Source: Clitoria ternatea (taxonomy: Eukaryota > Streptophyta > Magnoliopsida > Fabales > Fabaceae). Taken from it: a DNA stretch of 64,000 nucleotides. Location of the stretch: the NCBI GenBank assembly GCA_037962975.1, contig CM075675.1:26352501-26416500 (forward strand), read 5' to 3'. The position numbers and the translations under genes are program-made. Under the pieces are notes generated by a model, which saw nothing but the letters and a program-made list of their open reading frames with translations, had not been told where the DNA came from and ran no database searches. Shown here piece by piece: positions 43,392 to 57,700 of this stretch (its first letter is position 1; the number at the start of each line of letters is the position of its first letter).

Positions 43392-44176
43392 TTTTAGTGA
43401 TACTTACCGATGTTTAAATTTCACCTTTAACAAAAGAAATAAATGAATCAGATTAACAAAGAAAACAGTTTGATAAATATCCTCACATAAGAGTGTGATA
43501 ATACTTATCATGACTAAAGTATAGAAAATATACATTTTTTATTTTTTTTTAAAAAAACTTCGTGCAAATGAATAAAAGATAAAAGGAATGTCTGCCCAAT
43601 TGTGTCTTAGACAAGGTAACCACCTAATTGGCTCTAAGGCTATTTAATCGTGTTTCTTCAAAAGGTAATTGTTCTAATTAGTTCTAAGAAGGTCACCGGA
43701 GCTCTGATCTTTAGCTATGAGTCTTATGCAAAAAGTAGGGAATCCTACTTAGTGCGGACATCATAACTAAGATAACACCCCGGCTGAGATTTTCACGCGA
43801 ATCATGGTAGGACGTCTCGTCCTAAATGACACCGCTAATAATCTCCCCTAGCCTATGTCTTTTGCGGGGCCCGGGAATAGGGTCCCTTCTAATAGTGTGT
43901 GCATTATGGTGAATGTGAAGTGTGTGGGGCATTCATACCTGGATTTTTACCCATTCTTCACAATGAACAAACATAAAGCAAAATAAATATCACATGTCTT
44001 CTACCCTAAGGTTCTAAATTAAGGCAATAAAGAAGTAAAAAAACAGTATAAAATCTAAAATTAATGGAAGATTAGATAAACAACAAGAATAACATAACAA
44101 ATAAATATAAAGGATGAAATAATTAACAATCAACAAAATACACAAGATCAATTTAACGGGCTTGACTCTCAAAATA
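43392..44176 (-). other. Ogre leader between PBS and ORF1
   Basis: About 785 bp without an open frame of interest. It is the untranslated leader; packaging and splicing signals would be expected here but none can be recognised. Confidence 0.6.
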
Positions 44177-44194
44177 TCCCCAGCGGAGTCGCCA
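44177..44194 (-). promoter_or_regulatory. Ogre primer-binding site (tRNA-Arg type)
   Basis: On the minus strand TGGCGACTCCGCTGGGGA begins two bases after the LTR end. Ogre/Tat elements are reported to use tRNA-Arg; this sequence agrees in form, though I did not align it with a specific tRNA. Confidence 0.75.
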
Positions 44195-46504
44195 TCTGTC
44201 GCGACCGGGGTCCCGGCGCACGACGCGGACTGGTTAAAGACAAATAAAAGAAAATTGAAACTGCATTGAAGTGAGGCTCTTGAGAAGCCTAAAAAATAAA
44301 GGGTTCAAGGAGTCGCCACCAATATTTATTAAGGAAAATATTAGAAAAACCTTTAAATAGCACTGGTTTTTTTTGTTTTAAAAAAAATGAGATTCTGTTT
44401 AGTCCGGGAGTCGAATTACAGGTGGGAAAGGTATTAGCACCCCACACTGTCCGTAAAAAACGGTTACCCAAATTGATCATGCGTAATTTAAAAAATGATT
44501 ATCAAATATTTCATCCTTCATAAAACAATCATAAATAATATACACAATAAAAAAAAATATAAATATGAATAAAACAAAGATAGTAAAAGAATACATCCCC
44601 TAAGTTTGTTGTTTTTAGTTCTAAAAAAAATAAATAAACAAATGATTAAAAGACCATAAAAATAAAAGGATAAAAAAAACAATAAGACGTCTTGTCTTAC
44701 TTATTTTCTAGTAAAAAAAAATTGATTTTTATTGAGAAATATAAAGTTTAAAACAAATAAATAAATAAATAAATAAAAATAAGAGAAAAAAATAGAATTA
44801 AACACATCAACATGAAGATAAAGAAATATAATACACTTAATTAATTAAAATTGACAAGGAATATTATTTAATTATCTTTTAGAAAAAATAAGATTAATAA
44901 GATGTCTTATCTAAATTAATCTCATCTTAAATTTTAAAAAAATGAATGAATAAATAACACACTATTTATTAGTCTTGACCTTTTTTATTATTTTTTTTAT
45001 TTTTTATGAAAGTGATTTTTTCTTAATTATTAAAAGGTTACTAAGAGACAATAATAGGAAATCATGACCATAATAAAAAAAAATAGATAATTATATATAC
45101 ATATATATACATACTTATAAACTATTAAAATGGTTAAACATAAATAAATAAATAGAAAGTGTAGAAAAATAAATAAATAAATAAAAGATAAATAACTAAA
45201 AATAAAAGTACAGAGAATAAATAATAAAAATAAAATATAAAAATAAAGGTACAAAAATAAATAAAAGTTCAAAAATATAAAAAAAAATAAAAATAAAAAT
45301 AAATAGACATAACAATAAATACATTAAAAATAAAAGAACGGAAAAATAAATACATAAAATAAAGGGGCAGAAAAATAAATAATAAAAAATAAAGGAGCAG
45401 AAAGGTAAATAACAAAAATAAAGGGGCAAGAAAGTAAATAACAAAAAAAAGACAGAAGAGTAAATAACTAAAATAAAGGGGCAGAGAAGTAAATAACAAA
45501 AAATAAAGGGGCAGAAAAGTAAATACATAAAAAATAAAGGGGCAGAAAAATAAATAACAAAAATAAAGGGGCAGGAAAGTAAATATGTGAAAATAAAGGG
45601 GCAGAAAAGTAAATAACAAAAATAAAGGGGCATGAAAGTAAATACATGAAAATAAAGGGGCAGAAATATAAATAACAAAAATAAAGGGGCAAAAAAGTAA
45701 ATACATGAAAATAAAGGGGCAGAAAAGTAAATACATGAAAATAAAGAGGCAGAAATATAAATAACAAAAATAAAGGGACAGGAAAGTAAATAAATAAAAT
45801 AAAATAGCATAAAAATAAATAAATAAAGATAAAAATGTAAAAAAATAAAAAAGGAAAAAAATAAATAAACTAATAATTGCAGAAATATAAAGTGCGGATA
45901 AATAAAGTGCAGAAAAATAAATTAACAATAATAAAAGTGCAGAAAAGTAAATAAAGAAATAAAAGTGTAAAAAAAATAATAAATAAAGAAAAATAAAGGT
46001 ACAAACAAATAAATAAAGATGGAGATGCATAAAAAATAAATAAACAAATAAATAACTACAAAAAAATAAAGTGCAGGAAAATAAAGTGCTTGAATATAAA
46101 CAAAGAAAAATAAAAGTGTAGAAAAATAAATAACAATTAAATAAAGACGAATAAATAAATATAAATAAACAACTTTGTATTAATAAAAAATACCTTGGTA
46201 CAAGATCAATTACAGAGAAATTAGAACGGAAGTCGGGAAATCAATTTTGTGTGGATTTCCTTTGCTTTTGGCTTTGTTTGGACTTGATTTGAAGGTATTT
46301 GGATACCGGTTACAACACTTGGACAGTATTTTAGCTCACAAAAACTCACATACTAAGACAAACTAGAGTGGTGCACTCATTTTCCTAACTAAGATTACAC
46401 AAAGAAATTTTTGAGAACCAAAACTTCTAAAAATTCTCACAAAAATTTAGCACTCTTTTCCCTATTTTTCTTCTTCTCCTCCAAAATGCCTCAATATCAC
46501 CTTC

Positions 46505-46512
46505 TATTTATA
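46505..46512 (-). promoter_or_regulatory. Candidate TATA box 2 in Ogre 5' LTR
   Basis: CTATAAATAG on the minus strand, about 1.2 kb into the LTR, in an otherwise ordinary setting. An alternative to the box at 47226. Confidence 0.35.
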
Positions 46513-47225
46513 GAAGGAAATTGGCATTGGATCCTCCCTAAAAGACATCACTTTCTTACTTTTCCAATTTGTCCAAATTTCATGTCAATTTCTCTAATTT
46601 TCTCCAATTATCCAACCAAACCGGGGCCCACCACTAAAAACCACCGTAACCCCTTTTTCTTTTTCTTTTTTTTTAATTTTCGTTTTTTTTAAAACCTTTT
46701 TTTTTAACTTTTTTTTGGGCCCATTTCTTTTTTTTTGTTTTTTTGGGCTTTTTTTTAGTTTTTATTTTATTTTTTTTGTTTGGGCCCTTTTTTTCTCTTT
46801 TTTTTTTCTTTTTCTTTTCTTTGTTTTTTTTTGGCCCTTTTTATTTTTTTTTATTTTTTTATTTTCGTTTTTTTATTTTTTTTATTTTTTTATTTTTGTA
46901 TTTTTTATTTTTTATTTTTTATTTTTTATTTTTTTTATTTTTTTTATTTTTTTTTGCCCATTTATTTTTCTGATTTTTTTTTTGGGCCTTTTATTTAAAG
47001 GTACAAATGGAAACATAAATTATTTATTACATATATGGAAATATATAAAATATCCAATAAATATAAATTACTACCCACACTATAAGGAGTAAAAAGGTAG
47101 TCACAAAACATCGTCTTCCCTCCCTTATTCTTTCCTCTTGGCTTCGGCATCCATCAGCCATTGCTTGAGAGAAATGAAGAGAATTGATGAAATGAGAGGT
47201 GTGGTAGGAAATGAAGAGGGATTGG

Positions 47226-47233
47226 GTATTTAT
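47226..47233 (-). promoter_or_regulatory. Candidate TATA box 1 in Ogre 5' LTR
   Basis: CTATAAATACCC on the minus strand, about 510 bp into the LTR. CT-rich sequence follows at typical start-site distance (CTCTCATTTCATCAATTCTC). It is conserved in the 3' LTR. Of the two candidates this is the better core promoter. Confidence 0.45.
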
Positions 47234-50200
47234 AGAGATGGGGAAGGGTTACTATTCCAACGGTCACTATGCAATTTTTAATATTATTTTTTTTTAATAT
47301 GATCCGGGGTGGCAATCTGGACTGGGCGGGGTTCTAAACACTGTACCGCGTCACCAACGAGAACTGGTAAGTCATAACCGGGGTCTGAAATCATTGGTCA
47401 ACTATAGACATTTCTCTTCACCTCGGTTAAATATTAAGCATTGGGGAATCTCCTGCAGGTGTACCTCCGGTGTGTCTTGAAGTTCAAGTACGGATTAACA
47501 CATCACTTTTAACTTGAAGAACCTCGGATTCCCTTCGAACTGAGGTGTAAAATACCGTACTCCACTGAGGCTGTACGAGCTTAGAACTAATGAGGTAACA
47601 CCGGTTATGAAACCGTGCTAGGACCCCGGTTAATGCAGTCAACATTGACTCCGGACTCTAGGACAAAAAAAACTCTTTTTTTCTTCTTTTTTTTTCTTTT
47701 TTTTTCTTTTTAATATATATCACCGGACAAAAATAGGTGTTCACATTTATAATATATTTTTTATTTTTACTTGGCCCGCGGGTTGGCCCGCGAACCCACG
47801 GGCCAGACCCGTTTTAACCCGCGGGTTACACGGTCCCAGCCTGTGAGTCCGCTTTTTAAATGGTCTAATTTTTTCTAACCCGTAACCCGCATAAGGAGTG
47901 ACTAAACGGGCCGGCCCGCGGGCCCGAACCCATTTACCCAGCTCTACAGGGAATGATCAACTTGTCCCCTAAGTCTAGCCCATACTCCCTACGCTCAATA
48001 TAAAATAGCCATTTGCCTCAATCATGCTGGTGAGTGCGCATTAAACAATAATATACTTGCATAATGAAAGTTAGTGGTTCCCCACTAACGAGTCCTCGTA
48101 AATCGAGCCAATCATGTATAAGAACTCACTTCAGTTTACTGGAGAAGGGTTCTGGGTGCTGGGTTCTCTCCCTAATATCTTCTAACATTCCATACTTGGA
48201 ATATCTCACTGACTTGAGGGTCGGAGAATCTTCGCAGGTGACACCACCTTTCGCCCACATCAACGCGTGAGGACGGTGTGAAGGACCTCCAGGACGCCAA
48301 GACCGGTCTCTTCATTCAGTGACACCGGATACACATACCGGATACTCACAGAGCCGGCCTTCAGACATACACTTCTCACACTATTTGTGACCGGCCCGAC
48401 ACCGGATCTCTTGGACCCCGGTTCAGGACGGAACAATATATATATGGCAGGACCATCCATGGTCTCCACATCCCAAAACATCATCAATATCCATATCATC
48501 CATCATATCCTTATATACATACTCAAAATGAATCTAAGCTTCCAATTAAGGCCATCAGTCACCTAAATGCACTAAGCAGTCATACATATACATGTATACG
48601 TCAACCATCAAAAGAATATATACACGAGAGCCGGCCAAGGCTACCACTAAACTACTATATGCAAGTTTGTACAATATATACATATACAGATGCTAATTGC
48701 TCGGGCATGGTGACCTCTCACTAATCACCATCACGACCTAAGTCCACTGAAAATATAGCCACAAAGTAGGGGTGAACGAAATACATGTTAAATGACAGTT
48801 ATTGAACTGGACTTACCTATCCAATTCTCTACCATACCATATGATATCACAATCAAACAACAACACATACTGCCATTCAACATAAACCACTTACATCACA
48901 TTATCTCATTATACTCCACATAACCATCATCATCAAGTTATTACAATAACCCATTCAAGGCTATATCATTCATGTTATTCTCAATAACATACACACATGC
49001 ATATACTTTCTCATTCGATTGGATCCAATTATACATTATTAATTTTTGTGATGCAACACAGGCTCTCAACCATAAATTTAGCTCTCAATTGATCTGGCTG
49101 TTTTACTAGTACCAAACCGTTTGCCCTCTCACGTAACACAGTCAATCTCAGCGACAATAGCAATGTTACTGACAGCCCTGAGTCCCACTCAATAGGCTTG
49201 CCTTGAGTCCCACTCAAGATCTTTTGTGGAATCCTGGAAACCATATAACATAGAAATCTCATTTCATGTTAAAATCATCACACAAAGCATCTCATGCTAT
49301 AGGTGACATTAAACAGTTCATTCAAGTGAATCTCATGCAACATCTCTATATCATCAGCAAGCATCTCATGTAATGTTTCACATTATCAATTCAAGTATAC
49401 TACTACATCTCATGCATAGGTACTATCTAATCAAGTTATTACATCTCATGTAATGTATATATTACATAACCATACCAATTGTAATTTGCATCTCATGCAT
49501 TCCATTATAATTTTATGGACGTCAAACAACAAAATCGTTGATAATTCTCAATTATCATATAAACGGGGTATTTTATCAAACATGTCACAATTTGAAATCA
49601 ACCATCATAGTTCACAAAACACATTATCTACAATTTAATCTATCAATATACCATGAAGTCGTCCATAGACCATACATTTAAAATGTAAAAGCACCCCTAC
49701 CTAGAATAAGAAATCTCAGAAGTTCCCTGAGTTATCCAAATGCTATTCGATCACACTTTGAACAATTAATCAACCTCTAATCGTACTTTTCCACAATCAA
49801 GCAATTCCTTAAATTATACTTAACCCAATTAATACCCCAAATTAATTAAGCGGAGCTTAAACAACCTTCCAATAATTAGTTAGATAACCAACGACTTACC
49901 AAATCAAGCTGTCGGCCTCCGAAACTCAAGTCCGAAAGATCCCAAAGTTGTCCGCTCCCTAAACAAACTCCGAAATCACTTGAAACGTAGAAAATCAAAA
50001 CCCCAAGGCTGGCGACAGTCGCCCAAGCTTCACCAATGCTTTAAAAATTCAAGAAATTGGAAGAATGAGTGGAAGAGACAATGGCTAAGCCCAAAACCGA
50101 AGTTGGGTTCCATGAATTACCTTAAAATCCATAAATTGGAGCTTCCCCAAAGTCATCCATGGCAACCACATGAGAGAGGAGGGAAAATGGCACAAGGTTC

Positions 50201-50432
50201 CAACTTTAATTGAAGAAATTAGTTGAAAGCTAAGAGAATTTGGACGAAGAAGCTGCGGGAATGAGAAGCAAATTGGCACCTAATCCTTTCCTCTGCATGT
50301 ACGTGACAATTGAAACTGGAGGAGAAAAGGAGAATTGTTTGACTTAAGTGACCAAGGGCATAATTTCATCTCCATACTTAATTAATTAACCAATTAACAC
50401 GCAATTAATGTTAAACAAAGTGGGATGTTACA

Positions 50433-51480
50433 GGTTTTATCTATCTCAGCTAATAGATACAATTTCCCTTATTTTGGATTAGGTTGATTAATCTCTTGAA
50501 TTCATATGGCGTAAATTTTTGTAACGCTTCAATTGTTTTGTGATATTAATAATATATTTTTTACAAATATGTGAGTAATTTGTGCCCTTAGCTTATTAAT
50601 GAAATTCTTCTCTATAAAAAAAAATGAGCCCCCTTGTTGAAACTTTGTACATTAATGTTTCATGCAATCTTACGTTTTGTCTCTTGCGTTTAAAACATTG
50701 AATGTTAGATTAATTTTTTAAAAGGGTTTTAAACATTATTTGGTGCAATAGTTAGTCTAGTTCAACCACATGCTTTTGATATTTTCCTACTGCTTTCAAT
50801 TTTAAGAAGCTTTATAGTTGAAATCCAAGAATCAAATAAGTTTATGGTTTATTGGTTATTACTTCTGATTTTTCAGATAATTTACAATTTGTAATCTATA
50901 GTTTTTTTAGGTAACTTAGTAGATTAAAATTATTTAACAAAGTTAGTTTAAATAGTATAAAATCACTTAAAAATATATTATAATTATGTGAAATAAAATT
51001 CATCCTTTATAAAAACAAAGATAAAATTATAACTTCCAAAACCTATAAACTTCATTGGGTAGTTTTCTGAAATTCTCAAACTTAATCTTTTAAAAAAAAC
51101 AATAAACTTTTATTTTTAATTTATTAAACAATTTTTATAACTTTTAATATATTATATGCTACTCCCAAATAACTTGTAAGTTACCTTTATCCTAGAAACA
51201 CAAAGTTCTACACTTTCTCTAGATAAATCTATTTTTAGATAATGTGACTTAAAAAACTCAATAATCACTTATAAAAAAATATTTCCAATAAAATTCTTAT
51301 ATCGGTAAAATTTAAACCGAATTAAATCTTTAGTTTATTTCAAACGTCAGCGTAATTGAAAATGTTTAGTCAAGGGGTCCAGGGTACGGTACTTGTCAAT
51401 TTCCAACTGTTATACAGTAGTCCTTAAATTCGAAATCTAAAATTCTAAAACCTAAACGTTTGTGATATCTAAGCAAAAGC
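50433..51480. other. AT-rich intergenic DNA, nothing recognised
   Basis: Between the end of the TE cluster and the 3' side of the host gene. No coding frame, RNA gene or repeat boundary is supported. Confidence 0.6.
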
Positions 51481-51751
51481 AATCCTGTAATGCAAATCCA
51501 AAATATTCACCAGCCTTAACCGGTATAAGAAAAGATACAAATACAAATCTGTAAAAGAAGACAAAATTCTGGCACTCCTACATGCTGCTCTTGGCCGAAA
51601 ATCTGTATACAGGCCCAAGCTTCCCATGATTTCATTGCCATCGCTACGTGGGCTTTCAGTTTACCCACACCACCACTGCACAATTTCTCGTAGGAATTGT
51701 AGGACAAAAAAGTATGCCAGCCCACGTACTTTACATCATCAACATCACCTT
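51481..51751 (-). other. 3' flank/UTR of the Myb gene
   Basis: Follows the stop at 51752. No frame of interest; likely 3' untranslated sequence, but no poly(A) signal is certain. Confidence 0.4.
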
Positions 51752-54700
51752 TTATGAATACCTAGAGGGTCGTTTTCGCTGTCTCTTTGGTCTGTTCTGC
51801 GGAAATGAAGAGGGCAGGTCATTATCTTTTTCTTCCACATCAATGTATGTGGGTTCAGCCACACCACCATGCAAAGCTGTCTCCTCTTCAACATTCTTTG
51901 ACACACCACTGTCATCAGATATGATGGTTGGCTTGCTTCCAGAATGCCCTTTACATAGTAATGCCGATGGATTTTTCAATTTGGTAGAGGATGTGTTGCG
52001 TCGTCCTTTAGCAACTTTACTAGTTTTCTTTGGTATGTTCCCCATAATGCATGCAATAGTAACATCATCATCATTCTCGTCCTTCATAAGTCTGTCAGAA
52101 TCAACATTCTGCTGCATGAACAAATCTTTAGTTTCATCAATTGTAGTACCACATGAATGGGACAACCCATCTTGCTCACCAGATGGGATTTGATTTTCAA
52201 TCTGATTAGAGACAGCTCTAGTTCTAGATGGTCTCTTGTTTGATTTGTTGTGTAAAAAGCATGCAAGCGTCATGTCCAAATCTGGATCTTCAGAACTCTC
52301 ACTACAAGTCTTGAGCTCATCACTGAATTGAACTCGAGCCCTTTTTGCATGTCTTTTGGACCTCCTCTTCCTGGGGCAATTGCGGCTTGCAATGACTCGG
52401 ACATCTTCACAAGCATTGACCTCTTTATCACTATAAACCTCTATATGATCTTCTTGCTCAGTATCAGGCTGAGTTTTTTTCACACTTCTTTTACTCTTCC
52501 TGCAGTGTGTGCATAGAATGAGAATTAGAAAATCAAGGTATACCTAGAGCAATATTCCATTTCAAACATTACAAGGGGGGAGGGGTACCTTGAATTCCTC
52601 TTGCGCTTCTTGCGGTGATTCAAAGCACCATCAGATTTAGGCGCTAACATACATAGAGGCAGAAAGTCATTCAGTGTAAGGGCAGGGCGTTCAGATTCTC
52701 GATCAACAAAATTATTAGCAAGAATAGACTTTTGCTTCCTTCTCGCTTCTTGAAGTAAGGGAACTTGGTCAGGACATACCACCTTCCATCTCCTGATTAA
52801 TGAAATAGATTACAATACATATTTGAAAGATAACAAAAAAAACTTTTGAAAAACACTTCTAATTAACAAAGTCAATTCTGAACTCATACTTCCGGCATTG
52901 AGAATCAGTACGGGGAGGTACTTCTTCAGCAACCTTAGACCAGCAAAAACCATGTTTATGAATTGCAGCTTCTAATCTTAAATCTTCTTCCTCGGTCCAT
53001 TCACTCCATTTCAAAGAAGGATCTAAACTGTTGAGGTATCTGCCATAATATTCAAGAACTTTTACAAGAATCCCGAGCCATATAAAATATAATATCACCA
53101 AAGTTTTAAAATAAAATGCATTACCTGTCCCTGCACTGAGACTGGATCCGGCCAGGAACAAATTTAGCTATTTGATTCCATCTCCGTTCAAAAAGCATGA
53201 ATGCTACTGTTAAACGCACATCCTCCTCATGGGTAAAGCTCCCTTTCTTCTCGGGAAAGAGGGATTTTTTCCATCTGTATCAGTTATAATGTATCAGTAG
53301 ACAAAATGCAACCAAAATAAACAACTCCAGTTCTCCAATATACTTAAACCTATGTCAAGCTATTGAATACCAAACACAGATACAGGCTATAGCTGGTTAA
53401 ACTTTGGAAAGAAAGTAATGTACCACATCAAAGGCCAACATCTAGGAGGACAAATTATTGGTATATATAGAACAATTCAACCTCTAGAAAAACATTAAAT
53501 ATGACCATCAAAAAGATGTGACCAGATATTCCCTCGCAGTAGACACCAGATTGCAATTTACTAATACAACAGTGTAAGATGTCAACATTTTATGACACTA
53601 AAAGAATGACAAATGCTTTAAACTTGCAGCAGCATGAATACATAATTTCTTAAGCTTCCAATTTTCAACTATAATACTATATATATAAACAAGTTAAGCA
53701 GATGAGATTCAAACTACACTGAGCTAAAATCTAATTATTGAATTTGACAATACTTTGTGTCATCAAATCAAAGACCAAAATGACGAGTCCTTGAAAAAGA
53801 AAGACAAGATTTCAAATCACCAACAAATCAGTAACAGTAAACTAGACATTATATCATATCAAATAATGCACTAACAACCATAAGCAAAATGAAATTACAA
53901 ATGTATGATGCAAAATAGCTAACCAACCTATTTGAGCACTGGGGTCCTGTGCGCCGTTCTAAAACAGAAGCTACAGACTGCCAATCACGCTCACCATAAA
54001 ATGCCACAGCAGAACAGAGTTGTGCATCTTCTTCTTCAGTCCATTCACTATTTAGCATGGCAGGATTTAAGCTCCTTTGGTATCGTGCCAAGCATTGAAA
54101 TGGAGTCCTGGATGTGGCCAATGATAAAGCAATATCAAACCAGTTCCTAATGCCCACATGTTGGACAATGAGCAAAAGAGACCTATCCTCTTCACTAGCC
54201 CATGCACCTTGGTTGATCAAAGGATCTTCACAATTCAACCACCTGTGATCGCGAACCATTAAAAGATAAGGAGACACATCAATAGAATCCATTCATTTGT
54301 ACACAGACATTATTCTGCAGTTTACATTAGATTCAAGAAACAAGTGTAACAGACATCTGTGACGACAATCATCACAGACAAAGTAAGACCACCATGTTAA
54401 AAAAAAACATGTCATTACAGTCCCACCTGCATGGTATATGTTGATCTTGAACTCTTATTGAAATTGAAAAATGCTAAACTGTCTGTGATGGTGATTCTCA
54501 AAGATGTCTGCAACAGATGGGAAAAGATATTCTTCATAGAAAGGCAATAAAAACTGAATAGCCAAAGAACTGTGTGGATAATAGGACACACAGTGACAAC
54601 CAAGCAGTTAAACACATCTACATTGCATTGCATAACAAGAGATAGGTTGATCACTTAATATGAAATGGCAGGGAGCTAACATAAACCAAAGGCTAGCTTA

Positions 54701-57700
54701 TAAGCCAAGGGTTATCACAAGCCTTACAAGGAATATACTGGTCATGTTCTTCGCCGAAGAGGAACATCTTAGCAGTTGATCTTCCCCTCAATGACACCCA
54801 ACTTGAATTAACCAATTACATATAGAAAATAAATCATTTCATCATAAGCAAAACTCCATCTCCAACTCACCATAAAGCTAAAAATAATGGCCGCTAAATC
54901 ATAGTATACCTCAACCTTTTTATGGTACTACCTTAACCTTTAGTTTCACAAATTTAAAATTCAAGGTTAGTATCTCTTATCTCATACTCGTTACATTATG
55001 TGTATAAAATAACATCGTAAAATGTTCAATCCACAGTATGTCAATTACATGGATTCAATTTAGGACTAAAATGATGCATGATCACATCACAACGGAAACA
55101 TAGAACACTATCATAGCCTAATTTTACATGAATTCCTTGAATTAGTCCTTGAAATTGTATAGGTTGGCCATTTTAGTCCCATAAAATTTAAAAATGCTGT
55201 TAGTCACTAATTGTGCAATAAGAAATTCATTTTAGTACTCTTTCACTTTATTCTTCACTGATGTATTACACTAAAATGAATGTCATTTTGTAACACTTGG
55301 CACTATCAAAAATTTTAAAATCTTAAGGACTACTATGTCTAACCCATATAATCTTGAAGACAGCTTTTAAGAGTTGACTCTTTTTTCAAAGCATATCAAC
55401 AACAAAAGTTCACCACTTAGGAAATGCATACCTTGATTCACATTCAGCGCCAGTACGGTCAGCAACATACATGGAAGCTAACTGATCCCAGTTAACATTA
55501 GGTAAAAATTCTCTAATCTTATCTGGCGTAATTTCAATATCTTTAACATATGCACATATGCTATCCATGGCATTTTCATCTCCAAATGAGTGCTCTGAAC
55601 TGTCAAGGAGGTACATCAAAATGGGGGGAATCAACACACAATAAGGAAAGGTGACAAGGATGAAATTGCATTTAGAAATTTATTAATAAATAATGAAAAG
55701 GAACTGATATTACCATGCTCTATCCACTGAAATTTGAAGCATCTTTTGTTGAAATTGTTGCTTAATTCCCTTCAAAAGACTTTCCCTTTCTACATTAGAC
55801 CACCTTTTCCGATCCAAAGAAAGTGGAAATCTTTCCAATACATTCTTGTAATTAGAGATACAAGAATTCTCATCTGGCCCGTAACACATTGCGGACACTT
55901 TTCTATTGCTCTGTCAAAACAGACATCAAATCAATGATAATAGTAACCAGTGACAATAATGTCAAAAATGCTGTCCTACCAACCAGTAAAGAATTGTTTG
56001 CTGGATTTTTATATTAGGCTACGCCACAAAGTAAAATTGTTAAGCAATAGCTCTCTAACATATGATACTTCACAGATATGTAAATTCCACACATCTAATC
56101 AAAGACTGTAAAGAGAGAGACTGTGAAAGACAAATCTCCAAAATGGTAAAGTATTGATACCATACCCATCCCCATCACAAATAAGCATATGATACTCATA
56201 GATATAGTATCATTAGTGTATCCTCCATTTTTTTGTAAAATTTATTGACATGTTTAGGATACAGCTCCAATACATTGAATAGAACTAGAATTGTAATGAA
56301 TAGTAGGCACTTGTGTTGTATACAGCCAAAACTTTTTGAGTATAACTACAATGCTTTCTGTGATGTTTTGATGTGGGTTATATAGAAGTATGTAACTTGT
56401 AACTTATAACATGCATATAATTATTAATCCTGTGTGATACAAAGCAGCCAGCCCAAAAAACACTATAGCAGGACAGCAAGAAGCAAGATGAGGATAGCCA
56501 CCTACATTGCATATGTATGGGTACAGGATACAGGTATGAGGTGCCAAGTTTCCAAAATCTAGGGTACAAATACGATATATAAAATAAAATTCTTGCATAA
56601 ACCAGTAAACAATAAAAATAAAAAAGAACACTAATGCCAACAAAATGAAAAAACCTATTGAAAGCTTACAGCACTAGCCCCACTATAGTAAGCAAGAAGC
56701 CGCTATTTTGGGGTAAACTACAGCCATGACAGACACTATTAAAACCACTCTGCTATCCAAATTCCATAGTGGCCTTCAGCTGCTCTGCTACTCCATTATA
56801 TTGCCACTTATAACACACTATTTACTACTAAGATAATTAGTTCATAGAGAAAGATTATATTATGTAGGCAATGGAAACATACAGAACTATGGGTTTTTTT
56901 TCTATGATCACATGTAACAATTTTGCATATTGCAATCATCATCCACTGATAGTAAATAGTTATGAGGAAATGGAATGACTGATGTCTCTTTACAAATATT
57001 TTGCATATATGAAAATATGATTTCAATTCAAGTTGACGTATCTAGGTTATATCATGTCTTGAATTTTTTCAAGAGTTTCCTTATTCTCCCATATCCCTTG
57101 TTGAATCATACCCATATTGTAACAAGTATCCAGGCTTCATAGGAGAGAACCCTTCCTCTAAATACCTACTTGGTATTACCAATTCAAATTTACTAACTGT
57201 GTGAAACAGAACACAACTATAGTTCTTCACTTGTAATTTAAAATTTATGTTTCATAATCTAGGATGAAGGAAAATCATAAAATATATCCAGTAGTCTTCC
57301 CCAGGATAAATATGCAACACCTAACCCTTTACCCAAATTTACAATGAAATCAATACAAAACATGATTAAGATTTCAGCTAACTATTAAAGCATTACACAA
57401 CTAACCTTTGAGTTCTTTGAAGTGGAAGCCTTTTTTGCCGATATTAACTGAACACGCGGATCCTTCTTCAGTGATAACATGTTCCCTGTTCTTCTAGTGC
57501 ATGAAACCTGGAAGTCTTTAAGAATTTTAACTTTGTTCCTTATTTGTTTGTTTTCCTCAATTTTAGCTTCAATCTCAATCAACTTACTTCTAATAAATCT
57601 CTGCAAAGACCTATTCTTCTTGATAGCATCAATAAAAGCCTGAGCCGAAGGAGGGAAGTTTGATCTTTTCAGTGGTAATTTGAATGACTCACATGCATCA

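Larger units (their letters stand above)
29073..47745 (-). mobile_element. Full-length Ogre-like (Tat lineage) Ty3/gypsy element
   Basis: Two LTRs of 3,548 and 3,549 bp face the same way (minus-strand start TGTGAACACC, end GGTCGCGACA). TTTAT flanks both sides (29068-29072, 47746-47750). From the 5' LTR the order is PBS, ORF1, gag-protease, a non-coding gap, RT-RNase H-second RNase H-integrase, repeat-rich 3' UTR, PPT and 3' LTR. An ORF upstream of gag, a second RNase H and a probable intron before RT are the known marks of Ogre elements. At 18.7 kb the length fits. The LTRs are nearly identical by eye, so the insertion is recent; it is also the innermost of the nest. Confidence 0.9.
44197..47745 (-). 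repeat. Ogre 5' LTR
   Basis: 3,549 bp, the right LTR on the plus strand, so it drives the element. It has the same minisatellite (45320-45800, fewer units) and T-rich tract (46650-46985) as the other LTR. Point differences are few, for example GACGCGG against GAAGCGG at the terminus. Confidence 0.9.
28623..47946. mobile_element. Non-autonomous hAT-like element hosting the Ogre insertion
   Basis: The ends are inverted: TAGAGCTGGGTA at 28623 and TACCCAGCTCTA at 47946. The eight bases outside, CAGGGAAT, are the same on both sides (28615-28622 and 47947-47954), the target size of hAT elements. Without the Ogre and its target duplication it is about 650 bp (28623-29072 plus 47751-47946), too short for a transposase. 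Both ends are GC-rich with CCCGCGGGCC-like words in both orientations, probably subterminal transposase sites, in contrast to an AT-rich middle. Confidence 0.85.
24110..50432 (-). mobile_element. Minus-strand solo LTR split by nested insertions
   Basis: On the minus strand the LTR starts TGTAACATCCCAC at 50432 and ends TTAGGATGTTTTA at 24110. The bases outside are GGTTT (50433-50437) and GATTT (24105-24109), a target duplication with one mismatch. Removing the solo LTR at 24830-27901, the hAT element at 28623-47946 and their target duplications leaves about 3.9 kb. Its 5' half resembles the solo LTR at 24830 (shared words such as TGAGAGGGCAAACGGTTT and ACTAGTAAAACGG). No gag or pol belongs to it. 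The 3' half differs and is rich in CCGGT words and GAATCGATTC palindromes. Confidence 0.75.
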
